A stretch of DNA of 64,000 bases from Providencia sp. R33 (GCF_019343475.1 NZ_CP072453.1:3968001-4032000); one strand, 5' to 3'; shown: positions 43,522 through 52,385, numbered from the stretch's first letter. Translations and numbers: made by a program. Notes: generated from the letters alone by a model not told the origin.

Positions 43522-44057
43522 TTATAGCTCTCCAAGGAAGATATTTTATTTGATGATATTGAGGGGGATTTAAATATCGCCTTTCTCAATTGGTATATAT
43601 TTTGTCGTTTATTTTAATAATAAACAATATGCGAGTAATTTAGGTTTAATTGTTTTGTTTTTTGGATCTACGGGAGGTTTGTTTGGTATTCACATTATGG
43701 GTTGGGCGGTCTTTAACTAAGTTTTTTAAAATTCAAATTTGCTAATATTTGTTTTTAAAGCAGTAATGAAAATAAAAATTAAATGTTTAAATTAATTTTT
43801 AAATGGCATTTATATTTTATATTTCACGCATGATGTGTTCATGGGGTATTTAATGATTTTATTGATCTAAATAAGATGTGTGATGTTTGTGAAATATATC
43901 ATTAATGTATTGCACTAAATAGAATATCTTATTTCAATGGTCGATATAAAGAATGAAATAGAATTTAGGTTGTCTGAAATGGATGGTTTTTATTTGTTCT
44001 AATATGAAACTTTAATACAAATTTGTCGTACCTTTACTTTTTAACTAATATAAAGAG
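43522..44057. other. AT-rich promoter region of fimbrial cluster 2, no gene seen
   Basis: The first 90 bp resemble the cluster 1 leader (CTCTCCAAGGAAGATATTTTATTTGAT on the plus strand). The inner TTGAG/CTCAA pair is kept, but the outer RBS-covering repeat is cut to CCAA/TTGG. The rest is AT-rich without ORF and unlike the cluster 1 upstream DNA. It should contain the cluster 2 promoter. Confidence 0.6.
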
Positions 44058-44074
44058 GTAGAGTTTTCCTCTAC
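44058..44074. terminator. Terminator downstream of glnG
   Basis: GTAGAG-TTTTC-CTCTAC is a 6-bp stem with T-rich flanks on both strands, 54 bp beyond the glnG stop. It probably ends the glnA-glnL-glnG transcript and could also stop plus-strand transcription. Confidence 0.6.
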
Positions 44075-44127
44075 TTCTTTTTAAATAATTGCCAAAATCA
44101 AGTAAAGTTACTTAATTTTAATGTGGT

Positions 44128-45600
44128 TTATTCGATGCCCAACTCTTTCAATTTACGGGTTAGGGTATTACGCCCCCACCCTAATAAACGTGCCGCTTCT
44201 TGTTTATGTCCATTGGTATATTTCAGGGCACAGTTAAGCATTGTGCGTTCTAATTGGGGTATTGCTTGAGTTAATAAATCTTCTTTACCTGTTTTTAATG
44301 CCTGATCTGCCCACTCTTCCAATAATTCAAACCACTGTACGTCGTAATTTGATTGGCGGTATGGCTGTGCGGTCTCTGTGCCCATATTAACCTGAGGCTT
44401 TGCAACGTTTGTGCTGTGCGCAGTATGTTCCTCCAGTAAATCATTGGGCAAATCTTGCGGTAAAATTTCTTGGCTTGCTGCCATAACAGTCAGCCAGCGG
44501 CAGACATTTTCCAATTGACGCACATTCCCTGACCAATAATAGCGTTGCAGAATTTTTTCACTATCTGGGTGTAATACCTTGCTTTCTACCCCTAACTCTT
44601 TTGCGGTATTTTGCAAAAAATAGTGTGCGAGGCGCGGGATGTCTTCTGTGCGTTCCCGTAATGGGGGGAGTTGCACTCGAATCACATTTAATCGGTGAAA
44701 TAAATCTTCACGGAATAAACCTTCTTTGACCCGTTTTTCAAGATCTTGGTGGGTAGCGGCAATAATCCGTACATCTACTTTTACTGGGGTGTAGCCGCCA
44801 ATGCGGTAAAATTGCCCTTCAGCAAGCACGCGCAATAATCGTGTTTGTACATCAAGGGGCATATCGCCAATTTCATCTAAAAATAGTGAACCGCGGTTAG
44901 CTTGCTCAAAGCGCCCTTGGCGAACTTGAGTTGCCCCCGTGAACGCCCCTTTTTCATGGCCAAAAAGTTCTGATTCGATGAGATCTTTTGGAATAGCTGC
45001 CATGTTCAAGGCAATAAAGGGCTCGTTAACTCGTGGGCTATGTTGGTGCAAAGCGTGAGCAACGAGCTCTTTCCCTGTGCCTGATTCACCGTTAATCAGT
45101 ACGCTGATTGATGAACGAGATAAGCGACCGATAATGCGGTACACCTCCTGCATTGCAGGCGCTTCACCAATCATGGTGGATGAAACAATCGGCGCTTTTT
45201 GCTTTGTTTCACGACTGGTGTGGTTCTGTTCACGGCTATGATTTAACGCTCGTTCAACCAATGCCACGGTTTCATCGATATCAAACGGTTTAGGTAAGTA
45301 ATCAAAGGCACCTGACTGATAGGCATTTACGGCAGCATCGAGGTCTGAGTGAGCCGTCATAATGATGATCGGTAAAAGGGGGTGTGATTGCTTAATGGTA
45401 TTGAGTAGCTCAATACCATTGGTTCCAGGCATGCGAATATCGGATAACAAAACATCAGGGAGGGCGTTTTCCAATGCAGCAAGTACCGCATCAGCACTGT
45501 CAAAACAGGTGCAGACAAATTCTGCATTGTTGAGTGCTCGCTCTAGAACCCAGCGAATGGAACTGTCGTCATCTACGACCCAAATTTTTCCCTGTGACAT
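44128..45600 (-). CDS. glnG: Nitrogen regulator NtrC (sigma54 activator)
   Basis: Response regulator and AAA+ activator for sigma54 RNA polymerase, 490 aa. The receiver has the phosphorylated Asp in VLLSDIRMPG. The AAA+ domain shows Walker A GESGTGKE, the sigma54-contacting loop GAFTGA and the Walker B LFLDEIGDMPL. The C-terminal Fis-type HTH reads HKQEAARLLGWGRNTLTRKLKELG. It follows glnL by 9 bp. Confidence 0.98.
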   Translation of the reverse strand: MSQGKIWVVDDDSSIRWVLERALNNAEFVCTCFDSADAVLAALENALPDVLLSDIRMPGTNGIELLNTIKQSHPLLPIIIMTAHSDLDAAVNAYQSGAFDYLPKPFDIDETVALVERALNHSREQNHTSRETKQKAPIVSSTMIGEAPAMQEVYRIIGRLSRSSISVLINGESGTGKELVAHALHQHSPRVNEPFIALNMAAIPKDLIESELFGHEKGAFTGATQVRQGRFEQANRGSLFLDEIGDMPLDVQTRLLRVLAEGQFYRIGGYTPVKVDVRIIAATHQDLEKRVKEGLFREDLFHRLNVIRVQLPPLRERTEDIPRLAHYFLQNTAKELGVESKVLHPDSEKILQRYYWSGNVRQLENVCRWLTVMAASQEILPQDLPNDLLEEHTAHSTNVAKPQVNMGTETAQPYRQSNYDVQWFELLEEWADQALKTGKEDLLTQAIPQLERTMLNCALKYTNGHKQEAARLLGWGRNTLTRKLKELGIE

Positions 45601-45609
45601 GGTTATCCC

Positions 45610-46659
45610 CTATTTTTTGATGGGTAGATAAATAGAAAACTCAGTGTGCCCTGGCCAACTAGTAAACTCGATTTTCCCTGCGTGTTGATCCACTAAACTT
45701 CGGGCAATTGATAGTCCAAGCCCTGTCCCATTAGGTCGTCCACTTACCATTGGGTAGAAAAGTGTATCTTGAATAGCTAATGGAATACCCGGGCCGTTAT
45801 CTTCGATATCAATACGTGCCGCTAGCCGATAACGCTCACCTTGTAACATGACTTGAAATGCGGTACGTGTGCGTAGCGTGATATGACCACCAGTATCTGC
45901 AAGGGCTTGTAGTGCGTTACGGGTGACGTTCAGCAAAACTTGCTCAATCTGATCGGGGTAATATTCCAAATCGGGCAGACTCGGATCATAGTCACGAATT
46001 AATGTGATGTTGTCGGGTTTTTCGAGCGAAACCAAGCGAGTGACATTTTCCATTATATGGTGGATGCTTTGCTGGGTTTTGGGACCCGGATATTGCGGTC
46101 CCAGTAATCTATCGACTAAGGCCCTTAAACGGTCAGCTTGTTCGATTATAACTTGAGTATATTCATTTAGTTGCGGGTCAGGTAGTGCCTTAGACAACAG
46201 TTGCGCAGCGCCTCGTAAACCGCCTAATGGGTTTTTGATTTCATGGGCGAGTCCACGAATAAGTTCACGTGCAGCAAGCTGTTGTGCATTTTGTACCAGC
46301 TCTTGGCTAAGGCGTCGCTGGCTGTCGAGTTGTGATAACTCGACTAAAATAAATTGTTCTGAAAATGGCTGTGCGCTGAATGACATCACGTGGGAATGGT
46401 TATTAAATACTAACGTGACTTCGTTTTCCGTAAAACTGTGGCCTTCTTTTAAGCTACTGAGCATCAATTCATCATTAAGCGAGCAATAGCTAAATAAAAG
46501 TGGAAGAGGGGTTCCGTATAGTTTGCGCTGGCTTTGGGTTAGGATTTGCAATGCAGCATGATTGGCGTAATGGATAACCAAATCGTAATCCAAAATAAGC
46601 ACGCTATTAATGAGGGAGTCGAGAATTTGTTCGGGTGCTGGCAAATGTTCGGTTTTCAT
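45610..46659 (-). CDS. glnL: Nitrogen sensor kinase/phosphatase NtrB
   Basis: Soluble histidine kinase controlled by PII, 349 aa from the ATG at 46659 (MKTEHLPAPEQILDSL) with AGGAG 9 bases upstream; the frame is open six codons further but lacks family support. PAS domain N-terminal (ILDYDLVIHYANHAALQIL); His of the H-box in RGLAHEIKNPLGG; N-box NVTRNALQAL; G-boxes DNGPGIP and GTGLGLSI. An NtrC box overlaps its upstream region. Confidence 0.97.
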   Translation of the reverse strand: MKTEHLPAPEQILDSLINSVLILDYDLVIHYANHAALQILTQSQRKLYGTPLPLLFSYCSLNDELMLSSLKEGHSFTENEVTLVFNNHSHVMSFSAQPFSEQFILVELSQLDSQRRLSQELVQNAQQLAARELIRGLAHEIKNPLGGLRGAAQLLSKALPDPQLNEYTQVIIEQADRLRALVDRLLGPQYPGPKTQQSIHHIMENVTRLVSLEKPDNITLIRDYDPSLPDLEYYPDQIEQVLLNVTRNALQALADTGGHITLRTRTAFQVMLQGERYRLAARIDIEDNGPGIPLAIQDTLFYPMVSGRPNGTGLGLSIARSLVDQHAGKIEFTSWPGHTEFSIYLPIKK

Positions 46660-46672
46660 GTAATGTTGCTCC

Positions 46673-46689
46673 TGCACTATTTTGGTGCA
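46673..46689 (-). promoter_or_regulatory. NtrC box upstream of glnL
   Basis: TGCACTATTTTGGTGCA fits the NtrC consensus TGCAC-N7-GTGCA with both arms perfect. It is 14 bp before the glnL ATG, the position where NtrC represses the secondary glnL promoter in E. coli. Confidence 0.85.
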
Positions 46690-46753
46690 TTATACCTGAT
46701 AGACCAAACAACCGATATTTGATTTTGCCTCTTTGGTGCAGTAGAGAGAAAAG

Positions 46754-46780
46754 GCCCCATCAAAAGATGGGGCAAGTGCT
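46754..46780 (-). terminator. Terminator between glnA and glnL
   Basis: GCCCCATC-AAAA-GATGGGGC is a perfect 8-bp hairpin; on the minus strand it is followed by CTTTTCTC. It lies 42 bp after the glnA stop and should reduce read-through into glnLG. In E. coli the glnA 3' end also yields the sRNA GlnZ; whether that occurs here is unknown. Confidence 0.82.
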
Positions 46781-46814
46781 TCACGGCAACAAAGACTATC
46801 AGTGGAACGGCGTG

Positions 46815-48224
46815 TTACACACTGTAGTACATTTCAAATTCGAGAGGGTGCGGTGCCATACGAACACGTTGGATGTCGGCACGGGTTAATTCAATGTATG
46901 CATCGATAGCGTCATTCGTAAACACACCACCACGGGTTAAGAACTCGCGATTTTTATCCAGCTCAGCCAGCGCTTCATCTAAAGAGCCCGCAACAGTTGG
47001 GATTTCTTTCGCTTCTTCTGGTGGTAAGTCATACAAGTTTTTGTCCATTGCATCACCTGGGTGGATCTTATTGATGATGCCATCAAGACCTGCCATTAAC
47101 TGCGCAGCAAACGCCAAGTATGGGTTAGCCGCTGGGTCTGGGAAGCGCACTTCAATACGGCGTGCTTTGGTGCTTGCAACCACAGGGATACGGATAGATG
47201 CAGAGCGGTTACGTGCTGAGTAAGCCAGCATAACGGGTGCTTCAAAGCCTGGAACTAAACGTTTGTATGAGTTAGTTGTTGGGTTGGTAAATGCGTTCAG
47301 CGCACGTGCGTGTTTAATAATACCGCCGATGTAGTACAGCGCCATTTCAGATAAACCGCCGTATTTGTCACCCGCAAACAGGTTCACGCCGTCTTTTGAT
47401 AAAGACATGTGGCAGTGCATACCTGAACCGTTATCACCCACTAATGGTTTCGGCATAAAGGTCGCTGTTTTGCCGTAGGCATGCGCAACATTGTGAACGA
47501 CATATTTATAAATTTGAGTCTCATCCGCTTTTTTGGTCATGGTATTAAAGCGCGTAGCGACTTCGTTTTGGCCTGCGGTTGCCACTTCATGGTGGTGAGC
47601 TTCAACAACTAAGCCCATCTCTTCCATTGTGGTACACATTGCAGAACGCAAGTCTTGTGATGAGTCAACCGGTGGCACTGGGAAGTAACCGCCTTTAACC
47701 GCTGGACGGTGGCCTTTATTGCCGCCTTCGTATTTTGTGCCTGTGTTCCATGCTGCTTCGATATCATCGATATGGTAGTAGCTGCCGTGCATGTTGTTAC
47801 CGAAACGAATATCGTCAAAAACGAAGAATTCAGGTTCTGGGCCAAATAACACGATGTCAGCGATACCGCTTGAACGCAGGAAATCTTCCGCACGTTTGGA
47901 AATGGAACGTGGATCTCTGTCGTAACCTTGCATGGTACCCGGCTCTAAAATATCGCAACGGATAATTAAGGTCACATCAGCAAAGAATGGGTCTAACATT
48001 GCGGTAGATGCATCTGGCATCAGTACCATGTCAGATTCGTTGATACCTTTCCAGCCACCAATTGATGAACCGTCGAACATCTGGCCTTCTTCAAAGAAGT
48101 CTTCGTCAACTTGGTGAGCAGGGATAGTGATATGTTGCTCTTTACCTTTCGTGTCGGTAAAACGCAGATCAATAAATCTTACATTGTGCTCTTTAATTAA
48201 CGATAAAACATGTTCAGCGGACAT
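46815..48224 (-). CDS. glnA: Glutamine synthetase GlnA (type I)
   Basis: ATP-dependent glutamate-ammonia ligase, 469 aa, cytoplasmic dodecamer. Beta-grasp domain with MFDGSSIGGW; catalytic domain with GPEPEFFVFDDIRFG, VEAHHHEVATAGQNE and the glutamate-site residues around NRSASIRIP. The adenylylated Tyr is in KNLYDLPPEEA. It is upstream of glnL-glnG with its own sigma54 promoter and NtrC enhancer. Confidence 0.99.
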   Translation of the reverse strand: MSAEHVLSLIKEHNVRFIDLRFTDTKGKEQHITIPAHQVDEDFFEEGQMFDGSSIGGWKGINESDMVLMPDASTAMLDPFFADVTLIIRCDILEPGTMQGYDRDPRSISKRAEDFLRSSGIADIVLFGPEPEFFVFDDIRFGNNMHGSYYHIDDIEAAWNTGTKYEGGNKGHRPAVKGGYFPVPPVDSSQDLRSAMCTTMEEMGLVVEAHHHEVATAGQNEVATRFNTMTKKADETQIYKYVVHNVAHAYGKTATFMPKPLVGDNGSGMHCHMSLSKDGVNLFAGDKYGGLSEMALYYIGGIIKHARALNAFTNPTTNSYKRLVPGFEAPVMLAYSARNRSASIRIPVVASTKARRIEVRFPDPAANPYLAFAAQLMAGLDGIINKIHPGDAMDKNLYDLPPEEAKEIPTVAGSLDEALAELDKNREFLTRGGVFTNDAIDAYIELTRADIQRVRMAPHPLEFEMYYSV

Positions 48225-48350
48225 TCTCGGCTCTCCTGGTCGGGTCTAATCAACAAATCGCATCATATTTTGCGTTTGTTGGTTTGTCTGGCGTGGCGGC
48301 GGTGATTAATCACATTAATATACGTTGCTCGCTCACTATGAATACTATAA

Positions 48351-48365
48351 GCGAAAAGCGTGCCA
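48351..48365 (-). promoter_or_regulatory. Sigma54 promoter of glnA (glnAp2)
   Basis: On the minus strand TGGCACGCTTTTCGC has GG and GC separated by 10 bases (-24/-12) and matches E. coli glnAp2. The predicted start is near 48339, leaving a leader of about 115 nt. Confidence 0.9.
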
Positions 48366-48438
48366 ACTTTTAAAAGAAGAGTAAATACTGATTGTTACGA
48401 AGGAATGTCAATCGATTGAGTTAAAAATAGCTGCAGAT

Positions 48439-48486
48439 TGCACTGTATTGGTGCGGTTTTGCGATGGTTTGCATTATTTTGGTGCG
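48439..48486 (-). promoter_or_regulatory. Tandem NtrC enhancer sites of glnA
   Basis: TGCACTGTATTGGTGCG (48439-48455) and TGCATTATTTTGGTGCG (48470-48486) are spaced 31 bp apart, three helical turns. Their centres fall at about -108 and -139 from the predicted start, matching the E. coli strong NtrC sites. Confidence 0.9.
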
Positions 48487-48581
48487 CTCAAGGATGGGGA
48501 TAGAGAGAAAAGACCAGCTTTGTGCTTAATATATAAGCCCAAAGCTGAATTGGCAGACATTATTTAACGCGCGAGGAGATG

Positions 48582-49517
48582 TTATTCATCATCACTGTTG
48601 GTTAATAATGTATTCACTTCTTCAATTTGTTTCACTGCATCATTAATGATGGAAGCAATTTGGCGCGTTTGTTCTTCATTCAGTTGTTTCAGAACCATTT
48701 TGTGGCGCAGCAGGGCTTTAAAACGGCTGACCGCCATTTCGATGTCTTCTGCTAAATTACTGCCTTGCTGCATATCACGTGCTTTTGCCAGCTTGCGAGC
48801 AATTACCGCTTCTGTTTCTTTATTCTGTGCTAAGTGCGCAGCGCCTTCCGGCGTAATCGTAAAACTTTTGCGATTGCGCTCAACAATTTGAGACTCTAAA
48901 AAGCCTTGTTCTTCCAACAGTGTTAGTGTTGGATAAATAACACCCGGGCTTGGGACATAGAGGCCGTTTGAGGCTTCTTGGATGTCTTTGATAATTTCAT
49001 AGCCATAGCTCGGTTTTTTCGCGACCAATGAAAGTACCATAATGTGAAGATCGCCGTGGTCGAATAGGCGGCGTAGGCCTTTGCCTCTTCCACGACCTTT
49101 TTGGCGTTCACCGTGCCCATGACGGCCTTCACCGTGGCAGCGTTCGCCGTGCCCGTGTCCATGACGGCCTTCGCCATGACAACGTTCGCCATGCCCGTGT
49201 CCATGACGGCCTTCACCGTGGCAACGTTCGCTGTGCTCGTGACCATGACGGCCTTCACCGTGACAACGCTCACCATGCTCGTGACTATGACGGCCTTCGC
49301 CGTGGCAACGTTCGCCGTGTCCGTGACCATGACGGTCATCACCATAATAATGGTCACCCTGGCTGCGATGCTCGCCTCCATGGCAACATTCATCATGACC
49401 ATGGCGGCGTTCATTATGCCCGTGACGGCCTTCACCATGGCAGCAGCCATCGTGGTGGCCGCGCTGATTTTCGTCATGGTGTGCATAATATACATGACGA
49501 CAAGATTTAATTAGCAT
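48582..49517 (-). CDS. PadR-family metal-responsive regulator with His/Cys-rich N-terminus (YqjI-like)
   Basis: 311-aa regulator resembling E. coli YqjI, a nickel-affected repressor of a ferric-chelate reductase gene. Residues 1-140 are low-complexity His/Cys/Gly, including five 14-residue repeats of the type ERCHGEGRHGHGHG (residues 69-136), a plausible Ni/Zn/Cu-binding region. The PadR winged helix (about 150-230) reads HGDLHIMVLSLVAKKPSYGYEIIKDI...SPGVIYPTLTLLEEQGFL; a C-terminal coiled coil follows. The N-terminal part is much longer than in YqjI. It lies between glnA and typA, adjacent in E. coli. Start ATG has an AAGGAG. Its metal and its targets beyond probable autoregulation are unknown. 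Confidence 0.88.
   Translation of the reverse strand: MLIKSCRHVYYAHHDENQRGHHDGCCHGEGRHGHNERRHGHDECCHGGEHRSQGDHYYGDDRHGHGHGERCHGEGRHSHEHGERCHGEGRHGHEHSERCHGEGRHGHGHGERCHGEGRHGHGHGERCHGEGRHGHGERQKGRGRGKGLRRLFDHGDLHIMVLSLVAKKPSYGYEIIKDIQEASNGLYVPSPGVIYPTLTLLEEQGFLESQIVERNRKSFTITPEGAAHLAQNKETEAVIARKLAKARDMQQGSNLAEDIEMAVSRFKALLRHKMVLKQLNEEQTRQIASIINDAVKQIEEVNTLLTNSDDE
49110..49316 (-). repeat. 42-bp tandem repeats in the padR gene
   Basis: About five imperfect 42-bp repeats encode the 14-residue His/Cys units. Copies are similar at DNA level (CCATGACGGCCTTCACCGTG-type blocks on the plus strand), so copy number may vary between strains by slippage without breaking the frame. Confidence 0.85.
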
Positions 49518-49540
49518 ATAGTTACTCCTTAGTTTGTAAT

Positions 49541-49616
49541 TTTAGATATATCGAATTCATTTTATGGTTTTACTATATTTAGATATATCTAATTAGTCAA
49601 TTTAGATATATCTAAA
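49541..49616. promoter_or_regulatory. Three palindromic operators upstream of the padR gene
   Basis: TTTAGATATATCGAA (49541-49555), TTTAGATATATCTAA (49578-49592) and TTTAGATATATCTAAA (49601-49616) repeat the palindrome TTAGATATATCTAA. The centres are spaced 37 and 23 bp. They lie 24-100 bp before the gene, strongly suggesting autoregulation; YqjI also binds near-palindromic TATA-rich sites. Confidence 0.8.
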
Positions 49617-49949
49617 TAACATAAAAAGACATTAAAAATGGCGGTTAAGAAAGAAAGTCTATTTTTTGTTCTTTTTTTGGGCTGCTAATATTAAGTTTTT
49701 AGCGTATTATTCTGTCACTTCGTGGTTTCGCAGAGATGATGCTCATTATTTTATGAGGGAATCTGGCACTGTTACGCAACTGAATGTTTTTTCGTTAAAA
49801 ACTTTTTATACAGTGATGGGTTTCACATTTATTCCACTTGTGCGGAAAAACGTGTAAAATAACAGCAAATTAACGTAGAAAGTATGTTTGGGTAATTAAA
49901 ATACCGCAAAAAACATATTCCTTTCCTGTCAATTAAACGGTAAAAATCC
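49617..49949. other. Upstream region of typA, no convincing gene
   Basis: 333 bp, AT-rich. A 63-codon open frame at 49666-49857 has no Shine-Dalgarno and no protein-like composition, so I do not call it. The segment should hold the typA promoter. Confidence 0.5.
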
Positions 49950-51773
49950 TTGTCAATTCAAAACTTAAGAAACATCGCCATCATCGCTCACGTTGACCAT
50001 GGCAAGACAACACTGGTTGGTAAATTATTGCAACAGTCAGGTACGTTCGGCGAACGTGAAACTGTCGATGAGCGTGTTATGGACTCCAACGACTTGGAGA
50101 AAGAGCGTGGTATTACCATTCTTGCTAAAAATACGGCAATCCAATGGAATGGTTATCACATCAATATCGTAGACACCCCAGGCCACGCCGATTTCGGTGG
50201 TGAGGTTGAGCGCGTAATGTCTATGGTTGACTGCGTTCTGCTGGTTGTTGATGCGATGGATGGCCCAATGCCACAAACACGTTTCGTAACGCAAAAAGCG
50301 TTCGACCACGGTTTACGTCCAATTGTTGTTATTAATAAAGTTGACCGCCCAGGCGCACGTCCTGATTGGGTTGTTGACCAAGTATTCGACTTATTCGTGA
50401 ACTTAGGTGCAACGGATGAGCAACTCGATTTCCCTATCGTTTACGCATCTGCATTAAACGGTATCGCAGGTCTTGACCACACTGAAATGGCTGAAGATAT
50501 GACCCCGCTGTACGAAGCTATCGTAGAGCACGTCGCGGCACCAGCCGTTGATGTCGATGGTCCTTTCCAAATGCAAGTTTCGCAGTTGGATTACAACAGC
50601 TACTTAGGCGTTATCGGTATCGGCCGTATCAAACGTGGCGTGGTTAAACCTAACCAACAAGTGACTGTTATCGATAGCGAAGGTAAAACTCGCAACGGTA
50701 AAATCGGTAAAGTATTAACGCACTTAGGCTTAGAGCGTATCGATTCACAACAAGCTGAAGCGGGCGATATCGTTGCACTGACAGGTTTAGGTGAACTGAA
50801 TATCTCTGACACTATCTGCCAAGTGGGTAGCGTTGAAGCATTGCCTGCGTTAGCAGTTGATGAGCCAACAGTTAGCATGTTCTATTGTGTTAACACCTCA
50901 CCATTCTGTGGTAAAGAAGGTAAATTCGTCACTTCACGTCAAATCCTTGACCGCCTGAATAAAGAGCTGGTTCACAACGTTGCGCTGCGTGTTGAAGAAA
51001 CTCAAGACCCTGATGCATTCCGTGTATCTGGTCGTGGTGAGTTACACTTATCTGTTCTGATCGAAAACATGCGTCGTGAAGGCTTTGAGTTGGCAGTATC
51101 CCGTCCAAAAGTTATCATTCGTGAAATCGATGGCCGTAAACAAGAGCCATTTGAGCAAGTGACTTTAGACGTTGAAGAACAAAACCAAGGTGATGTCATG
51201 AAAGCGTTAGGTGAGCGTAAAGGCGACCTGCGTGACATGATGCCAGACGGTAAAGGCCGTGTGCGTCTTGACTACATCATTCCAAGCCGTGGTCTGATTG
51301 GCTTCCGTACTGAGTTCATGACAATGACTTCAGGTACTGGCTTACTGTACTCAACATTCAGCCATTACGACGATGTTCGCCCAGGCGAAATCGGTGGTCG
51401 TCAAAACGGCGTTCTGATCTCTAACGGTCAAGGTAAAGCGGTTGCTTACGCACTGTACAGCCTGCAAGATCGCGGTAAACTGTTCTTAGGTCACGGTGCT
51501 GAAGTGTATGAAGGTCAAATCATCGGTATTCACTCACGTTCTAATGACTTAACCGTTAACTGCTTAACCGGTAAAAAACTGACTAACATGCGTGCGTCAG
51601 GTACCGATGAAGCAACAACTCTGTCACCACCAATTAAAATGACTCTGGAACAAGCGCTTGAGTTTATTGATGATGACGAATTAGTTGAAGTGACTCCGCA
51701 GTCTATCCGTCTGCGTAAACGTCACCTGACTGAGAACGATCGCCGTCGTGCAAGCCGTTCTAAAGATGACTAA
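49950..51773 (+). CDS. typA: Ribosome-associated GTPase TypA/BipA
   Basis: Translational GTPase of the EF-G family needed for 50S assembly at low temperature and stress adaptation, 607 aa. G1 AHVDHGKTT, G2 ERGITI, G3 DTPGHADF and G4 NKVD are present. Domains II, III and V and the BipA-specific C-terminal domain (KLTNMRASGTDEA...) follow. The start is a TTG (49950-49952) preceded by ACGG; no ATG fits the conserved N-terminus (IQNLRNIAIIAHVDHG). Divergent from glnA side, as in E. coli. Confidence 0.97.
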   Translation: MSIQNLRNIAIIAHVDHGKTTLVGKLLQQSGTFGERETVDERVMDSNDLEKERGITILAKNTAIQWNGYHINIVDTPGHADFGGEVERVMSMVDCVLLVVDAMDGPMPQTRFVTQKAFDHGLRPIVVINKVDRPGARPDWVVDQVFDLFVNLGATDEQLDFPIVYASALNGIAGLDHTEMAEDMTPLYEAIVEHVAAPAVDVDGPFQMQVSQLDYNSYLGVIGIGRIKRGVVKPNQQVTVIDSEGKTRNGKIGKVLTHLGLERIDSQQAEAGDIVALTGLGELNISDTICQVGSVEALPALAVDEPTVSMFYCVNTSPFCGKEGKFVTSRQILDRLNKELVHNVALRVEETQDPDAFRVSGRGELHLSVLIENMRREGFELAVSRPKVIIREIDGRKQEPFEQVTLDVEEQNQGDVMKALGERKGDLRDMMPDGKGRVRLDYIIPSRGLIGFRTEFMTMTSGTGLLYSTFSHYDDVRPGEIGGRQNGVLISNGQGKAVAYALYSLQDRGKLFLGHGAEVYEGQIIGIHSRSNDLTVNCLTGKKLTNMRASGTDEATTLSPPIKMTLEQALEFIDDDELVEVTPQSIRLRKRHLTENDRRRASRSKDD

Positions 51774-51830
51774 TTTTTAAATAATGAGGTGCCGATTAGT
51801 GGTGCCTCAAGATAAAAATTATTCGCAATA

Positions 51831-51866
51831 AAAGCTAATCTAGAACCTATCTAGGTTAGCTTTTTT
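51831..51866 (+). terminator. Terminator of typA
   Basis: AAGCTAATCTAG pairs with CTAGGTTAGCTT (one mismatch/wobble) around a 7-base loop, followed by TTTTATT. A weaker stem with two G-U pairs (GAGGTGCC/GGTGCCTC) lies just before it at 51785-51808. Confidence 0.85.
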
Positions 51867-52101
51867 ATTGGTTTATTCTATTTTTAAACTGTTCGAGAAG
51901 ATCATTTGACGTTGGTAATAGTGTTAATCTGAGGTTGAACGGTTTCATTATGGCACTGAGTGAGTCAGCAGATAAATTACCTCGGTCATTTTCTATCTCA
52001 GAAATAGTCTTTCGTGAAATGCCAACAAGTTTACCAAACTGCTCTTGATTAATTTTTAATATATTAACTCTGAGTTTTTTTATTGTATTACCGATAGAGA
52101 T
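51865..52101 (-). pseudogene. HipB-like XRE antitoxin/regulator remnant without a start codon
   Basis: An open frame of 78 codons reads ISIGNTIKKLRVNILKIN, QEQFGKLVGISRKTISEIEN, DRGNLSADSLSAIMKPFNLR to RINQ-stop, a complete-looking HTH_XRE domain of the HipB type. No ATG, GTG or TTG is available in frame before a TGA at about 52132. The N-terminus abuts the T-run at the end of the coiled-coil frame (52107-52385), which is in the adjacent frame. Either a decayed gene, or the second half of a gene now split by a frameshift. Confidence 0.6.
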
Positions 52102-52106
52102 CTTGT

Positions 52107-52385
52107 TTAAAAAAGCTCTGTTAAAATATCAAGCATGTGGCTTTCATTTTCATTTAATCTAATTATATTCTGTTGAAAAACAGTAATTTCGGCAGTATTT
52201 TTATGTGAAAACCGCTGCGTATAAATAGCATTTTTTTCTTGATTTAACTGAGCGATTTCCAGCTTTAATCGGTTAGAATGATGATTAAGTTGGTCGTATT
52301 CTGAGGTTAATTCTTTTAATCTATTTTCTAATTCAACGTTATGACTTTATTCATGAGCTAGCTTATTTTCCAACTCTGATTCCAT
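52107..52385 (-). pseudogene. Small coiled-coil protein gene with an in-frame stop
   Basis: From an ATG at 52383-52385 the frame encodes MESELENKLAHE, then TAA (52347-52349), then 79 further codons with strong coiled-coil character (NVELENRLKELTSEYDQLNH, RLKLEIAQLNQEKNA...HMLDILTELF). A CAA-to-TAA change would explain the stop. Upstream codons encode a hydrophobic stretch (VIIHVILSIYRL) that could be a membrane segment if translation began at a GTG. Family not recognised. No similarity to neighbours. Confidence 0.5.

Noticed and set aside
48923..49514. Long open frames on both strands across the padR N-terminal repeats (190 aa and 137 aa)
   Set aside because: They arise from the biased codons of the His/Gly repeats (runs of Met-Thr-Ala or Val-Thr-Met). 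The PadR frame has the domain, start and Shine-Dalgarno.
49666..49857. 63-codon ORF upstream of typA
   Set aside because: AT-rich, without a Shine-Dalgarno and unlike any family I recognise; more likely promoter/leader DNA.
52107..52120. Programmed -1 frameshift joining the coiled-coil and HTH frames
   Set aside because: The zero-frame phase of CTT-TTT-TAA does not give a canonical X-XXY-YYZ slippery heptamer, and the upstream frame already has an in-frame stop; decay is simpler.
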